Part shown: piece by piece, positions 12,104 through 22,508 of the stretch | How the letters are laid out: each line of letters begins with the position of its first letter | How positions within the stretch are numbered: position 1 is the stretch's first letter | Source of the DNA: Botrytis cinerea B05.10 | Taxonomy: Eukaryota; Ascomycota; Leotiomycetes; Helotiales; Sclerotiniaceae | Reading direction: 5' to 3' | Length of the DNA: 64,000 bases | NCBI RefSeq assembly: GCF_000143535.2 | Contig: NC_037310.1 | Coordinates: 3,472,001-3,536,000, forward strand | The notes under the pieces: model-generated | The model's input: only the letters and a program-made list of their open reading frames with translations | Database searches by the model: none | Told to the model about the DNA's origin: nothing | Translations under genes and position numbers: made by a program

Positions 12104-13832
12104 ATGCAGCCGTTCATCGCTGCCATGCATAGGGTACGACAGGCTTTCTATGCCGCATTCATCAAATCTTTTCTTAAAACAAAGTCGATTTTAGAGATCA
12201 TTATCAAATTCTGGATTGCGCCCTCGACTATCAAACGATTCAAGGACGAAAATGTTGATGTAAAGGAGATTTCACTGACAAAAGTCAAGAAGTTTCTAGA
12301 CGAGGTTAAAGCTGCTTTTAAAGATTCTACGACAGAGGCCTCTTTGCTGGCGTTGTCGGATGGCTTGAGAAAAGAGTTCGCAGAGAGCTTATTGGAAAAT
12401 CCACAATGTATGCTTCCTTCATACAATCATCAATTGCCTAGTGGTCATGAATGTGGAACATACCTTGCTCTAGATGTCGGGGGATCGACTTTTCGGGTGG
12501 CGTTGATTAAACTTGCGGGGAAAGGATGCGAAGGGAAAGAAATTGAGATTATTGAATTAAAATCTTTCAAGATCAAAAATGCTGAGAGACAGCTTGTCGG
12601 GGTACAGTTCTTCGATTGGATGGCAGATCGAATTGTCGACACTCTTTCCGGGGGAACAGAAGAACATGTAATGTCGAAGGCACCCTTATCCGTGGGACTG
12701 TCCTGGTCTTTTCCTATTAAGTATGACCTTCAAGATAATTGTCAAATTCGATGTCAGCTGACGATTGTTTCATAGTCAAACATCACTCAGGGGTGGTCTT
12801 CTGATGGGCATGGGCAAAGGATTTTGTGCTGCCGATGGATTGATTGGAGAAGACCTAGGCGACTTGATTGAAGACTCTTGCTTAAAAAGAGGACTCAACG
12901 TTCAGTTGGATGCCATTGTGAACGACTCTTCTGCAACATTACTCTCCAAAGCATATATAGACCCTACCACTCGTTTCGCATTGATTTTAGGAACGGGTTT
13001 AAATGCTGCAGCTCATCTTCCTGTCCATATCTTTTCACAACCAAAATTTGGAATTCGTCCTGCATCCTGGCATGATTGCGCAAAACAAGTTATTGTCAAC
13101 ACGGAACTTTCAATGTTTGGTGGAAATTATCTTCCGTACACGAAATGGGACAAAATTTTGAAAGCAAATCACCCTCGACCAGACTTTCAGCCATTCGAGC
13201 ATTTCGCGAGTGGTGGATATATAGGGGAGATTGTACGATTAATATTAATTGATGGGATTCAGAGCGCAGGGCTATTTGGAGGAGTGGTGCCTACAAATCT
13301 AAGGGAGAAATACTCGTTAGAGACCGAAACTCTCTCATACATCGAAGCGTAAGTCACCGACTTTAAGATACCACCCCATGTAGTTTCCGGCAGCTTTACT
13401 CGTTGATAGTTACCAAGCCAGACTAACACTACTCTTAGCGATACGACTCCATACCTTACTACTGCTATAGAAATATTCACCACTCGTCACCCATCCTCTC
13501 ATACCCCCACCGAAATCGATCTTCGTGCTTTGAGACTCATCGCTTCCCTCGTAACCCTTCGGTCTAGCGGCCTCATTGCTGCTGGTGTCCATGCCCTCTG
13601 GCACATGCGTAACACCTCCGAATCAATCCCACTCGCCAATTCAGCTCACACAGTCGTTGCTTACAATGGCTCCGTGCTGGAAAATTATCCAGAATTTCGA
13701 AGAAATACACAAAAACATATTGATATTCTGGTAGAAGCAAGTGGTGCAAGAAGTGGTATTGTGGAGTTAATGTATGCGGAGGAGAGTTCACTGTTGGGAG
13801 CAGCAGTCGCGGTGGCTTGCTGCAATGCTTGA
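12104..13832 (+). CDS. Hexokinase-family N-acetylglucosamine kinase
   Basis: Predicted to phosphorylate GlcNAc at C6, the first intracellular step of the pathway (comparable to Candida NAG5 and Trichoderma HXK3). Exons 12104-12720, 12776-13348 and 13439-13832 give 527 residues with all phases closing. Hexokinase signatures in order: phosphate loop LALDVGGSTFRV, sugar-binding SFPIN then QTS (across intron 1), MGKGF, NDSSATLL with the catalytic Asp, ILGTGLNAA, and an adenosine-side SSGLIAAGVHA segment. The sugar site differs from the glucose-hexokinase consensus (LGWSWSFP-like spacing), which with the location supports GlcNAc rather than glucose. The N-terminus has a hydrophobic/basic stretch of about 40 residues that could be a membrane or mitochondrial association segment. 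Substrate assignment rests on context. Confidence 0.87.
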
Positions 13833-14631
13833 ATTGCAAAAGTAAGGAGTGCGGTGTCAGGCAGCATAGTTTTGTATGGTCTTGCATTTCATGAATATGG
13901 CATACTGGCAGTGCATACAAGCATGATACTCTATTAAGCGGGATATAGGTGTTACATGGGCATGGAAAATGTTTCTCTAAAGCATTGTCTTGGAGTTTAG
14001 GATTACATAGTTGATATTATCAGTATCATTCATAACTTACAAAGAATACGAAAATGTAATTTACTCTGCTAAAACAACTCATGCACCATGGGTTTGATAG
14101 GCTCTCTCTAAAAACTTCTACTGCTTGGAATTTGTTCTATCTGGAGGGATTTCGGATGAAACTCTGAATCTATTTAATCCGAATTGTCCTAAAGAAAACA
14201 TGAAAAGGGGAGTTAATCCCCCAAAGGAACTCTAAAAAGAGGCTAATACATATGTGCACTTCTAAAGTTGCCCAAATATAAACATAAAGTACTTCATTCT
14301 GTCCAAACGGATGAGATGAGATGCTTCAAAACGCGTGACTTCGCGTATTTAGCGCGATCAAGATATGCCGATTCTTAACTTATCGCGTCGCGCATCATCG
14401 TCCTCTTTCTTATCAAATCCATCTTTTCCTTTCCCGAAGTTTGCAGGCTCAAGACCAAGCACGATTGAATCTATCGGGAGAAGAAGAATAATAACGCTCT
14501 TATTACCTAATTTGCAGATGCCTTAAATCCCAAGAAACCACAAATGCTCTACCTTATTTATCCAAACCATCTCTTATTTTCGACAACGCGCAAGCCTGAG
14601 ACACTCTCCAGCGCAGAATTAAGCCACAGAA
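13833..14631. other. Intergenic region upstream of helicase gene
   Basis: No gene. It contains a cluster of CGCG-containing motifs at about 14331-14395 that may act as cell-cycle elements for the helicase gene (separate entry). Confidence 0.5.
14331..14336. promoter_or_regulatory. MluI-cell-cycle-box-like ACGCGT
   Basis: ACGCGT lies 301 nt upstream of the helicase start codon, with further CGCG motifs within the next 65 nt. In yeasts this hexamer is the MBF site that drives G1/S expression of DNA replication and repair genes, which fits an Srs2-type helicase. Function here is inferred. Confidence 0.35.
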
Positions 14632-17600
14632 ATGACCATTGATAGCCTTCTTAGGGGCCTTAATGCCTCACAAAAGGCCGCGGTTTCGTCACAAGCAAAT
14701 ACCCTTGCTATATTGGCAGGACCAGGGAGTGGGAAAACACACACTTTAACGTCGCGAACGGCTTGGTTATTGCAACAAGGACTGCAACCATGTAATATAA
14801 TTGTGGCAACGTTTACGGTCAAGGCAGCTCGAGAGATGAAGGAAAGAATTGGGAAGTTGATAGGAAATGGATTGGAATCGAAGTTAATACTGGGAACGTT
14901 TCATAGGATTGCGCGAATATACCTGGCACAATACGGACATTTGATAGGAATTCGAAAGGGCTTTGGAATCGCAGATTCGAATGATTCTCTAGCCATCATC
15001 AAAAGAATTGTGAAGCGGAAGGACCTAAACATAGACCCAAAAGTCGCGCGATCTCGCATAAGCTCTTTAAAAGCAAAAGGTTCCGCATCTGCAAGCAAAG
15101 TCCCCGAGGCCAAGAAGAAAACTGTAGATACACAAGAATTCGAGATTGTTCATGCCGAATACCAAGCAACATTGGAGCTTTCGAACTTGCTCGACTACGA
15201 CGATTTGCTTGTAAGATGTGTCGAGCTTTTACGACTCTATCCTTCCTGTGTAGCCAACATTGAAGCCGTTTTGATTGACGAATTTCAAGACACAAACCTG
15301 GTACAATTTGATCTCATGCGGTTATTTGCGGTATCTCAGAAACGAATCACCATTGTTGGAGATCCCGATCAAAGCATATATAGTTTTCGAGCTGCCGAAA
15401 TTAAGAACTACAAAAGAATGATTACACAATACCCGGATACAGTTACCATCTCATTGGAGGAAAATTACCGGTCATCAGGCGCCATACTACTCACAGCACT
15501 CAATGTAATTGAGCAAGATTCGTCCAGAATTGCAAAGTCTCTTTTGCCTACTCATGTTGTCGGCACACGTCCAGTTCTCCGCAAGCTTGCAACTGCCCAG
15601 AAGGAAGCAGACTGGATCATTCAAGAGATACAAAGAATCATGGGCATGACAGGTGATCTACTGGACTTGAATGACTTCGCTATTTTGATACGATCTTCAG
15701 CACTTTCGAGAATCATTGAAAGCTCGTTAGGTAAAGCAGGTATCGCCTACCGTATGGTTGGTAAGCATCGTCTCCCTTCTGCCAACCGTGCAGCTCACAG
15801 CTAGATCGGCGCCTCCAAAAGACAGCTACGCGACTGACCTTTGGCTAACATATTGCAGGCGGTCTTCGTTTTTACGATCGTATAGAAATCAAAACGTTAT
15901 TGGATTATTTGAGAGTGATTAATTTACCTGATCATAATGATGCTTTAGCGAGAATCATCAACACTCCCTCGAGAAGAATCGGCGAGGTAACCATAAAAGC
16001 TCTACTCGAAGAGGCAGAGCAATCAAAACTAACCCTTTGGTCACTAATCCTCAAATCCGTGCAGGGAAGACGCGCAACAAAAACCAAACTCACAGCATCA
16101 GTCGAGAGAAATCTTTCGGTCTTTGTTGATATCATCTTGACGGGTATGAAGAAAGTTGCAGATCCCTCAAACACGGAAAATTCAATTGTAAAGATTATGG
16201 AGTTCATTATAGAGAAAACGTCTTACGAGACCTGGCTTGAGGAACATCGTGGTGACATTACCAAAGCACAGTGGGACAATGTGAAAGAGCTTATGACTCA
16301 GGCTACAGACTTCCAAGAGCTTATATCCAATGGCTATGAGGATGAATCACTCCCTCAAATCGATGGGTTAAAACAAGAAGATGCTTCCGATTCTCTCTCT
16401 CGATTTTTAGCCAATGTAGCTTTGGCTTCGGAAGTAACGAAGGAGGAAGACAAAACAAATAACACACCTCAAGTCACAATATCTACCATACATGCTGCTA
16501 AAGGTCTAGAATGGCCAATAGTCTTCATTCCTGGCGCATATCAAGGATCTATACCACACTCTAGAGCAGAGGACACTGACGAAGAAAGAAGATTGTTATA
16601 TGTAGCTATGACTCGAGCTAAGGCTTTACTTAACATGAGTTGTCCCCTCAAAAATTCATTGCAAGAGTTGACCACAACTTGTCCCTTTCTCTCTGCTCGA
16701 GGCTTAAGAGCACATTTAGACTACAAGGGCCCTTCGCTACGTTCAAATACTGTTCAATGCCTAGCTCAGATTCTCCGGCGACCGTTCCCGAGTAGAGAAT
16801 CAATCGCCGAATCTTCTGCTTGTCTCGAGCGAATTGAGGATACATATTACCCCTTGGAACCGGAGAATGACAAAGAAGACGAGTCGAAATGGATTGTTAG
16901 CAATGGCAACCCCAATTTCACCATGGGTCAGCGACCTGCTAAACGTCGGCGAGCTGATATAGCGGACCAAGCGGGAAACATTTCGAGCGTGGTTTATAAC
17001 AACACGCCCATGACAACCATGGAAAGAGCCTCCAGGTTTACTTTGAGTGGTGGTTTTGTTAGTGCCGGCACTCATCTTCAGGTCCTTGACGAGCAATCAT
17101 CGAATCAAACCAGAGGTGAAATCAAGTCAGCTTCAGCAGTTGAGAGAACCAAAGGCTCTAAAAAGTCAATCAAAGGTCCAGCTACTAGCCAAGGCACACT
17201 CTTGGGGTTTTTGGGGAAGCAAGAGCCACAAAAGGAGACTAAGCCAGCACCAATAGTCGATGAGTATCGAGAAGAAAAGGCCAGAGCTATTGCGCAATTA
17301 CACAGGCATCGAAATACAAACTCCGAAGGACCGCTACAGTTGTCAGCTCAGAATGATAGTGAAATTCTCCCTCCGCTTTTTTCCGGGCATCGTCTAGGAA
17401 CAGCGGCTGTCCTATCTCGACCAAAAGCCAACCGAATTCAAGAAAAACAGGACGATAGCTATGTATTCCTGTCTAGCTCTCCACCTAGAGCAAAACAGCC
17501 TAGAATAACTGCTGAACCAACGCCAGCTGTTTCTGCTCCGGGTCTAACAGCAAAACCCGCAATCCTGTCATTGGTTCGTCCCGCGAGAACATTACATACC

Positions 17601-17729
17601 ACAAGTATGTCAATAGCACAAGGATCGAACGGCGTGAAAAAGACACTCGGTGTCAAAAGAAGTATGAATGGCTGGGCCAATCGAACAACGCAGCCTTTCG
17701 TTCCCCCAACCAGAAAAAGAGAGAACTAG
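14632..17729 (+). CDS. srs2: Srs2-type UvrD-family ATP-dependent DNA helicase
   Basis: 3'-5' SF1A helicase that limits homologous recombination by stripping Rad51 filaments and acts in post-replication repair (Neurospora MUS-50 type). Exons 14632-15760 and 15859-17729 give 999 residues. Seen motifs: Q-motif region LNASQKAAVSS (about 10-20), Walker A AGPGSGKT (29-36), motif II DEFQDTN, motif III GDPDQSIYSFRAA, motif IV LEENYRSS, motif V TIHAAKGLEWP and motif VI YVAMTRAK. The roughly 280-residue C-terminal tail is disordered-looking. It contains QGTLLGFL at 821-828, which fits a PCNA-interacting peptide (Q-x-x-hydrophobic-x-x-aromatic-hydrophobic), and an acidic-hydrophobic DDSYVFL at 908-914 that could bind SUMO. 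Yeast Srs2 also carries C-terminal PCNA and SUMO contacts. Confidence 0.93.
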
Positions 17730-18867
17730 GTAATGCGTATGAAGAATAATGGTCTGGGATAATTTTGGATATAGAAATCGCTGTAATATAGCCCCGTTAT
17801 GATATCTTCCATTCGTGGTGGATACAGTAGAGACATACCTCCACTAGTATGGATTGGGGGACTATTGGGTTTGCTCACGAATCTGTCTATATACTGCATA
17901 ATGCATAATGAATATATGATTATGAGATGATCTGATTTGATTCCGCCTCAGCTGCAGTGGTCATGAACACAATATTCCTCCTTTCATTTGCATTGTTCAT
18001 ATTTTCCAGGTACTATTTTCCCTCAATTTGTAGATACTGGAGGTCGTTATAGCTTGAAGAGTGATTTGTGGATGTGTGGAAAATCACTATAGGTTATGCA
18101 TATGCAATCACGAGTGTGTTACTGTAGCTTGGTCTGTTTTAGGGTCTCCGGGCTCTTCAGTGTCATTCTCTAATGCGGCAACATCGGTAGCACCGATTGG
18201 GGCACTATGTTAATAGGCGAGAAGGTTAGCCTCAACATATAAGGATTGCTTCTTCCTGTACATAGCCAGCTCTCTAGACTAAAAACAATATGTTGATGAA
18301 GTTGCAAGCTGAAAAGAAGCAATTCTGTAATGAAACATGATTAGAGAAAGTGGAAACCGAGGGATGATATGAAGGAGGAGAAGAAGAAGTCGAGTCTCAG
18401 CTTTATGCATATTCAGTGAAGTATTTATGGGTCATGCATGCACCGCCAAAAACGATTCTATTTCTCATCTTCTCCGCTTTCGTAGACATATCTCCTCCCC
18501 CTCCTTTCTTTTCAGTTCATGTGCTAGTGGAAGAAACGCCTGATTCCTCTATTCTCGCATTTGGAACAGACAACCTTGATTTCTGATATATTTCCTCGAT
18601 CAGTATAATGTTCGAACCACATCTATCTTCTTCCAAGACTTCAAAACAAATAACCCCGATATCCGATAAAATTCCATCCCAAGCGCAGTTATTACAGTAT
18701 TCAACCTACGTCTATCTTACCCCAAGGCTTCAAATCTGTCCGCGTTATTACCCGATACTTTCAAACCAGTTAAAGACCGGATAATCATCAGAAATTTCGA
18801 TACTGTATTCCACGTTCAAGCTGAGTATATATTTCAAATTGCTAGTACCGATTTATATCCACTGGCA
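17730..18867. other. Intergenic region, nothing recognised
   Basis: About 1.1 kb, mostly AT-rich, with a CT-rich stretch near 18470-18520. No open frame of note. Confidence 0.5.
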
Positions 18868-19966
18868 ATGCTGATATTTGGATGGTTCAGTTGCTCCATA
18901 TTTGGTAGTAATACCAGAGTCATCAGAAGATGGGAAGGGTGGATCGAGCAGGACGAATTTGTACGCTCTCATCATCGAGAAGCCTGTACCGAATAGTCTC
19001 TGTCTCCCAACGATGGTTCCGCAGGCAAAAGTGTTCTATCTAGCCAAGTATCGTGATAGTTCAACAACTAGGAATGGGAGAGTCGCGGGATGCAACAAGC
19101 TGGCTGCCAAAGAAGCGACTCAGAGGGCACCACCGGCAGTGTTGTCGAAAAAGCAAGCCCGATGTGGAAAAGCTCGAGAGACACTACTAAGGTAGTACTG
19201 GAGCCGGTTGTGTCTCTCAAAAACAGTATTGCTTTCCATATCAGCGCATATTCGAGAAAATTGGAAACATGGCACCTACAGAGAGCATTGCAGCTCATGG
19301 AGCAGGCGGACGAGGATCCCAAGTACATGCCTGCTCCGTCAAACACAGCTTTGATGGCATTTCTTAACAACGAGGAAGAAGATTCTGGTGAGGCTGATGC
19401 AGATGCCATGAACAAGGAAATTACTGAGCTCTGGCCCGGATTTTAGAAAATCCCTACTACCGATTTGCTCAAATTAAAGAAGCAAATCCTAGAAGCAGAT
19501 ATGTTTATCGAGTACAGATTGCTTCGTTCTTTTTTTTTTGGCAGAGGCCGCTTATGTACTAAAGCCGATTGACAAAAGTCAAGACCAATCGGGAATCGCA
19601 GGAATTGCCCTGGGGACGGTAACAAGAGTCATGATGAGCAATTGGGTGATGGTTCCGAAAGAGATTCCCAAGGGAATGGAGATTCTGTCATCAAGTAGAA
19701 ACGAATTGAAAGACGCTAGCGAGAGTAGCAAGAAATTTGATGAGTCAATGAGAGATTCTTACGGTGATCAGTTGCATACCGTAGCACCTCAAGTCATTTG
19801 GGGAATGTTCGCCGCTGCTACTGATGCGGACTCAGCAAAGGCTGCGTGGATGCAGAATGCGAGGGTTTTTGCAGTTGCAGTTATGAATCGAATCGTGAAA
19901 GAGGCATGTGTTGATACCATCGATGATATTCTAGAGTCTTTGGTTCACCTGGGCTTGAAGGATTGA
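18868..19966 (+). pseudogene. Decayed uncharacterised gene (several frame disruptions)
   Basis: Not recognised. Coding-like sequence runs across the region but no single frame survives. Frame 1 reads from 19090 through EITELWPGF, meets a TAG at 19444-19446, then continues as a charged, helix-like stretch (KIPTTDLLKLKKQ, ILEADMFIEYR). The remaining coding sequence is in frame 2, starting MAEAAYVLKPID at 19538 and ending HLGLKD at 19966. The frame change coincides with a run of ten T at about 19530. Upstream of 19090, frames 1 and 2 are each partly coding-like but interrupted. A short intron ending at the TAG was considered, but it leaves the next segment in a poorer frame. An assembly error in the T run is possible. 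The 3' end was later duplicated in tandem. Confidence 0.5.
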
Positions 19967-20237
19967 TGATTGAACGATGTGATTGGACGAATGAATTTGG
20001 CATATGCATATGGTTGCGTGGCTTTCCGTTTCCATTGATGAATGCATGGTTTTAAACGACACGTTTGTTAGGGAGGTTTGTGCGGTGTCATTGACGATAT
20101 CATAAAGTCCATAGACCATCTAGGCTTCAAGGATTGATGATTCAATCATGGGACAGGGAGAATGAAATTAGCATATAGTTGCGCGGTTTTCCGTTTCTGT
20201 TAATGAATGCATGGTTTTAAATAACACGTTTGTGAGA
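19903..20237 (+). repeat. Diverged tandem duplication spanning a gene's 3' end
   Basis: Two copies of about 165-170 nt (about 19903-20071 and 20075-20237) align over their full length with scattered substitutions. Each carries the last codons of the upstream frame (ending LVHLGLKD in copy 1 and DHLGFKD in copy 2), the same double stop TGATGA, and the same 3' flank ending in a shared ATGAATGCATGGTTTTAAA block and an ACACGTTTGT-like end. Confidence 0.85.
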
Positions 20238-22508
20238 AAAGATATCACATCTAGCTTCTCCTTTCCGTGATTGATGCTTTTGGATATCTGAACAATGCCC
20301 GACTTGGCTATCGAAATCTGCAAAACTCTACCCTCCATCTCCCATTCTTAAACATTTCGCCCCACCCCCATCAATTCCATTTCGGAGATATCTTTCCATG
20401 GGGTAAACGGTTCTGCCTTGCAGAGAAAGAATTGGAAATGCTAAATCAGATCCAGACTTAGTGTTATCGCCACAACGGTCAATAGAAGGAGATGTGCGGT
20501 AATTGTGGACACGATGGCTGTGGACTGTGTCAGGCTTCCTTATTTTCGTCTCTATATGATACTTTTCCTATAGGGCGAGTGGGGGGAAGGAGGAGGTTGG
20601 CAGATTTTTCCTGCAGTCTGATAGGGGTCCTTGTTTTCTCAATATGACTCTCCTATGCATATAATGTTTCTATAGGATAACCCAGAGCAGGATGCCGTTT
20701 AAAGGTCTCCACTGCTTAAGGCGTCCTTGTTTTCTATGCCCAAGTGTTAAGGCTTCCTAATTTTCATCAAACCCATTTCCTGATACCCATTGCCTGATAT
20801 TAAGCGCTGCGATGGATCCATTGACATCCCATATTTCAGGTTTGCTGAAATTACTGTGTTGCCTATCTAGACAATGCTTTCGCGTTGTTGATTGAGGCCG
20901 AGGGCGAAATTTCCATGGGATCTTTTACGAACCCGAGAAGTGCCAATCTGGATATTCCTTGTGTACTTACACATATCACACCGAGAATCCGAAGGTGGCC
21001 GGAATGAAATGTGTCAGAGGATGCTCCACTACTTTCATGGATGATAAAGGATTCGATGGCTTCCGGTGCCGACGCCTTCTTCCATTTGAATTTCCCCGGC
21101 CGGAGCGATAGCCGACACGCGGAGTTGGTTGTATGCAGCGTTTCCACTCGCCTTTGAAGCTTTTAAAGCGCTTACTTTGTCGCGATATTTATTGGTTATG
21201 ATACACCGGCAATGGTGGCCGTTGTCCGGAATATCACAGGGTACCTATATGTTGCATGCCCATCTTTCGTCAGAAATTGCTTGGAAGGAGGTCGGAAAGT
21301 AAAAAGTGCAGAGTTGAAAAGTTCAAGGAATACTTAGGTAGAACTATTCCATGAAACTAGAAAAGCTATAGGATTCAGAGAGTGGGTATTCAAGATCTAG
21401 TTTAACGCGCTATGTCCAATGAATATAAGATTGTCAAGAACATGGTATGATCATGATGATATCTAGACTGGGCTGGAAATGGAAATGGAAATTTCGCGAT
21501 GAGATCAATGACCAATGACCAAGTTTTTGAACGGAGTATATCCCGTTTGAAATAGGCGCGTGGGTCGGGGCTTCTAGCTAGGAAATAACATGGGTTTAGT
21601 TCTTTGTTCAATTCTCTATTTAATTCTCTGTTTAATTCTCTGTTTATATTTTGATCTTAATTTGATGCCTTGTGTGCCGGTTTGCTGGAAGCCTGGTACC
21701 AATTGAAAGTTACCTAAGAAGAATTACCCCTTCATCCCCGCTTAATCATGATTCGTGATTTGTGATGAATGAGGTCTTGGAATTCAACTTTTTTCTTTTT
21801 GCTATCAATGTAGATGATTTTGCTCTGTACGAGATACGATATACGAATTTTCATTGTTTGGTACTTGCTATCCATAATATATATACCTTAATCCCAATTA
21901 GCTTTGACCTTAAATCCTAAACCTTAATAGCAAACAAGCTCGGAGATAGTAAGCGTTCCCCAGCTCGATATCTGGGTATATAGCGGTGGTATTGTGGCGG
22001 TATAGCGCACAATAACGGCGGTTATTGGTAGTTCAGAGGCGTTCGAATGATCAAGTATCTAGGGTCTACGCGTCAGGGATAAAAAGAATTGATCTTTACT
22101 ACCCAAGGTGGTTAGGTTGTAAAAGTCTGAAAGGATTTCCTCCGTTCGCAGTGTTCGGGCATCTAAATTGACCTACTTGATTTGAAATAGCCCTTCGTAT
22201 CAGACTAACCTTGTAAGCTAGCCTCTTACCTCATTATACCCGAGTATGGATGGAGTACTATGCAATCTTACCATTATTTCTCCATTCCAACACTTTTGGA
22301 TCTACTTACATCGTACTAACCCTCTATCTAGTAATTATGTCTAACCTGCTCTTTAGCATTCTTACTTCTTATCCTTAGCCCTGCTTCGGCAGGAGCGAAA
22401 CCCCATTCAGTGAACGTTGCTTCCCCACAAATTCTCTTGCGCAAGAACCAAAGAATCATATCTTTAACATCCGAAGTTCCACGTTCCCACCAGAATGGTT
22501 CCGTCAAA
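19967..22508. other. Long intergenic region with degenerate repeats
   Basis: About 2.5 kb without a supported gene. After the tandem duplication it contains four copies of a degenerate phrase of the form AGGSKTCCTTRTTTTC (near 20530, 20625, 20718 and 20749) and a short (TTTAATTCTCTG)n tandem at about 21610-21645. A 94-codon minus frame at 20863-21147 has no recognisable motif. Confidence 0.5.
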
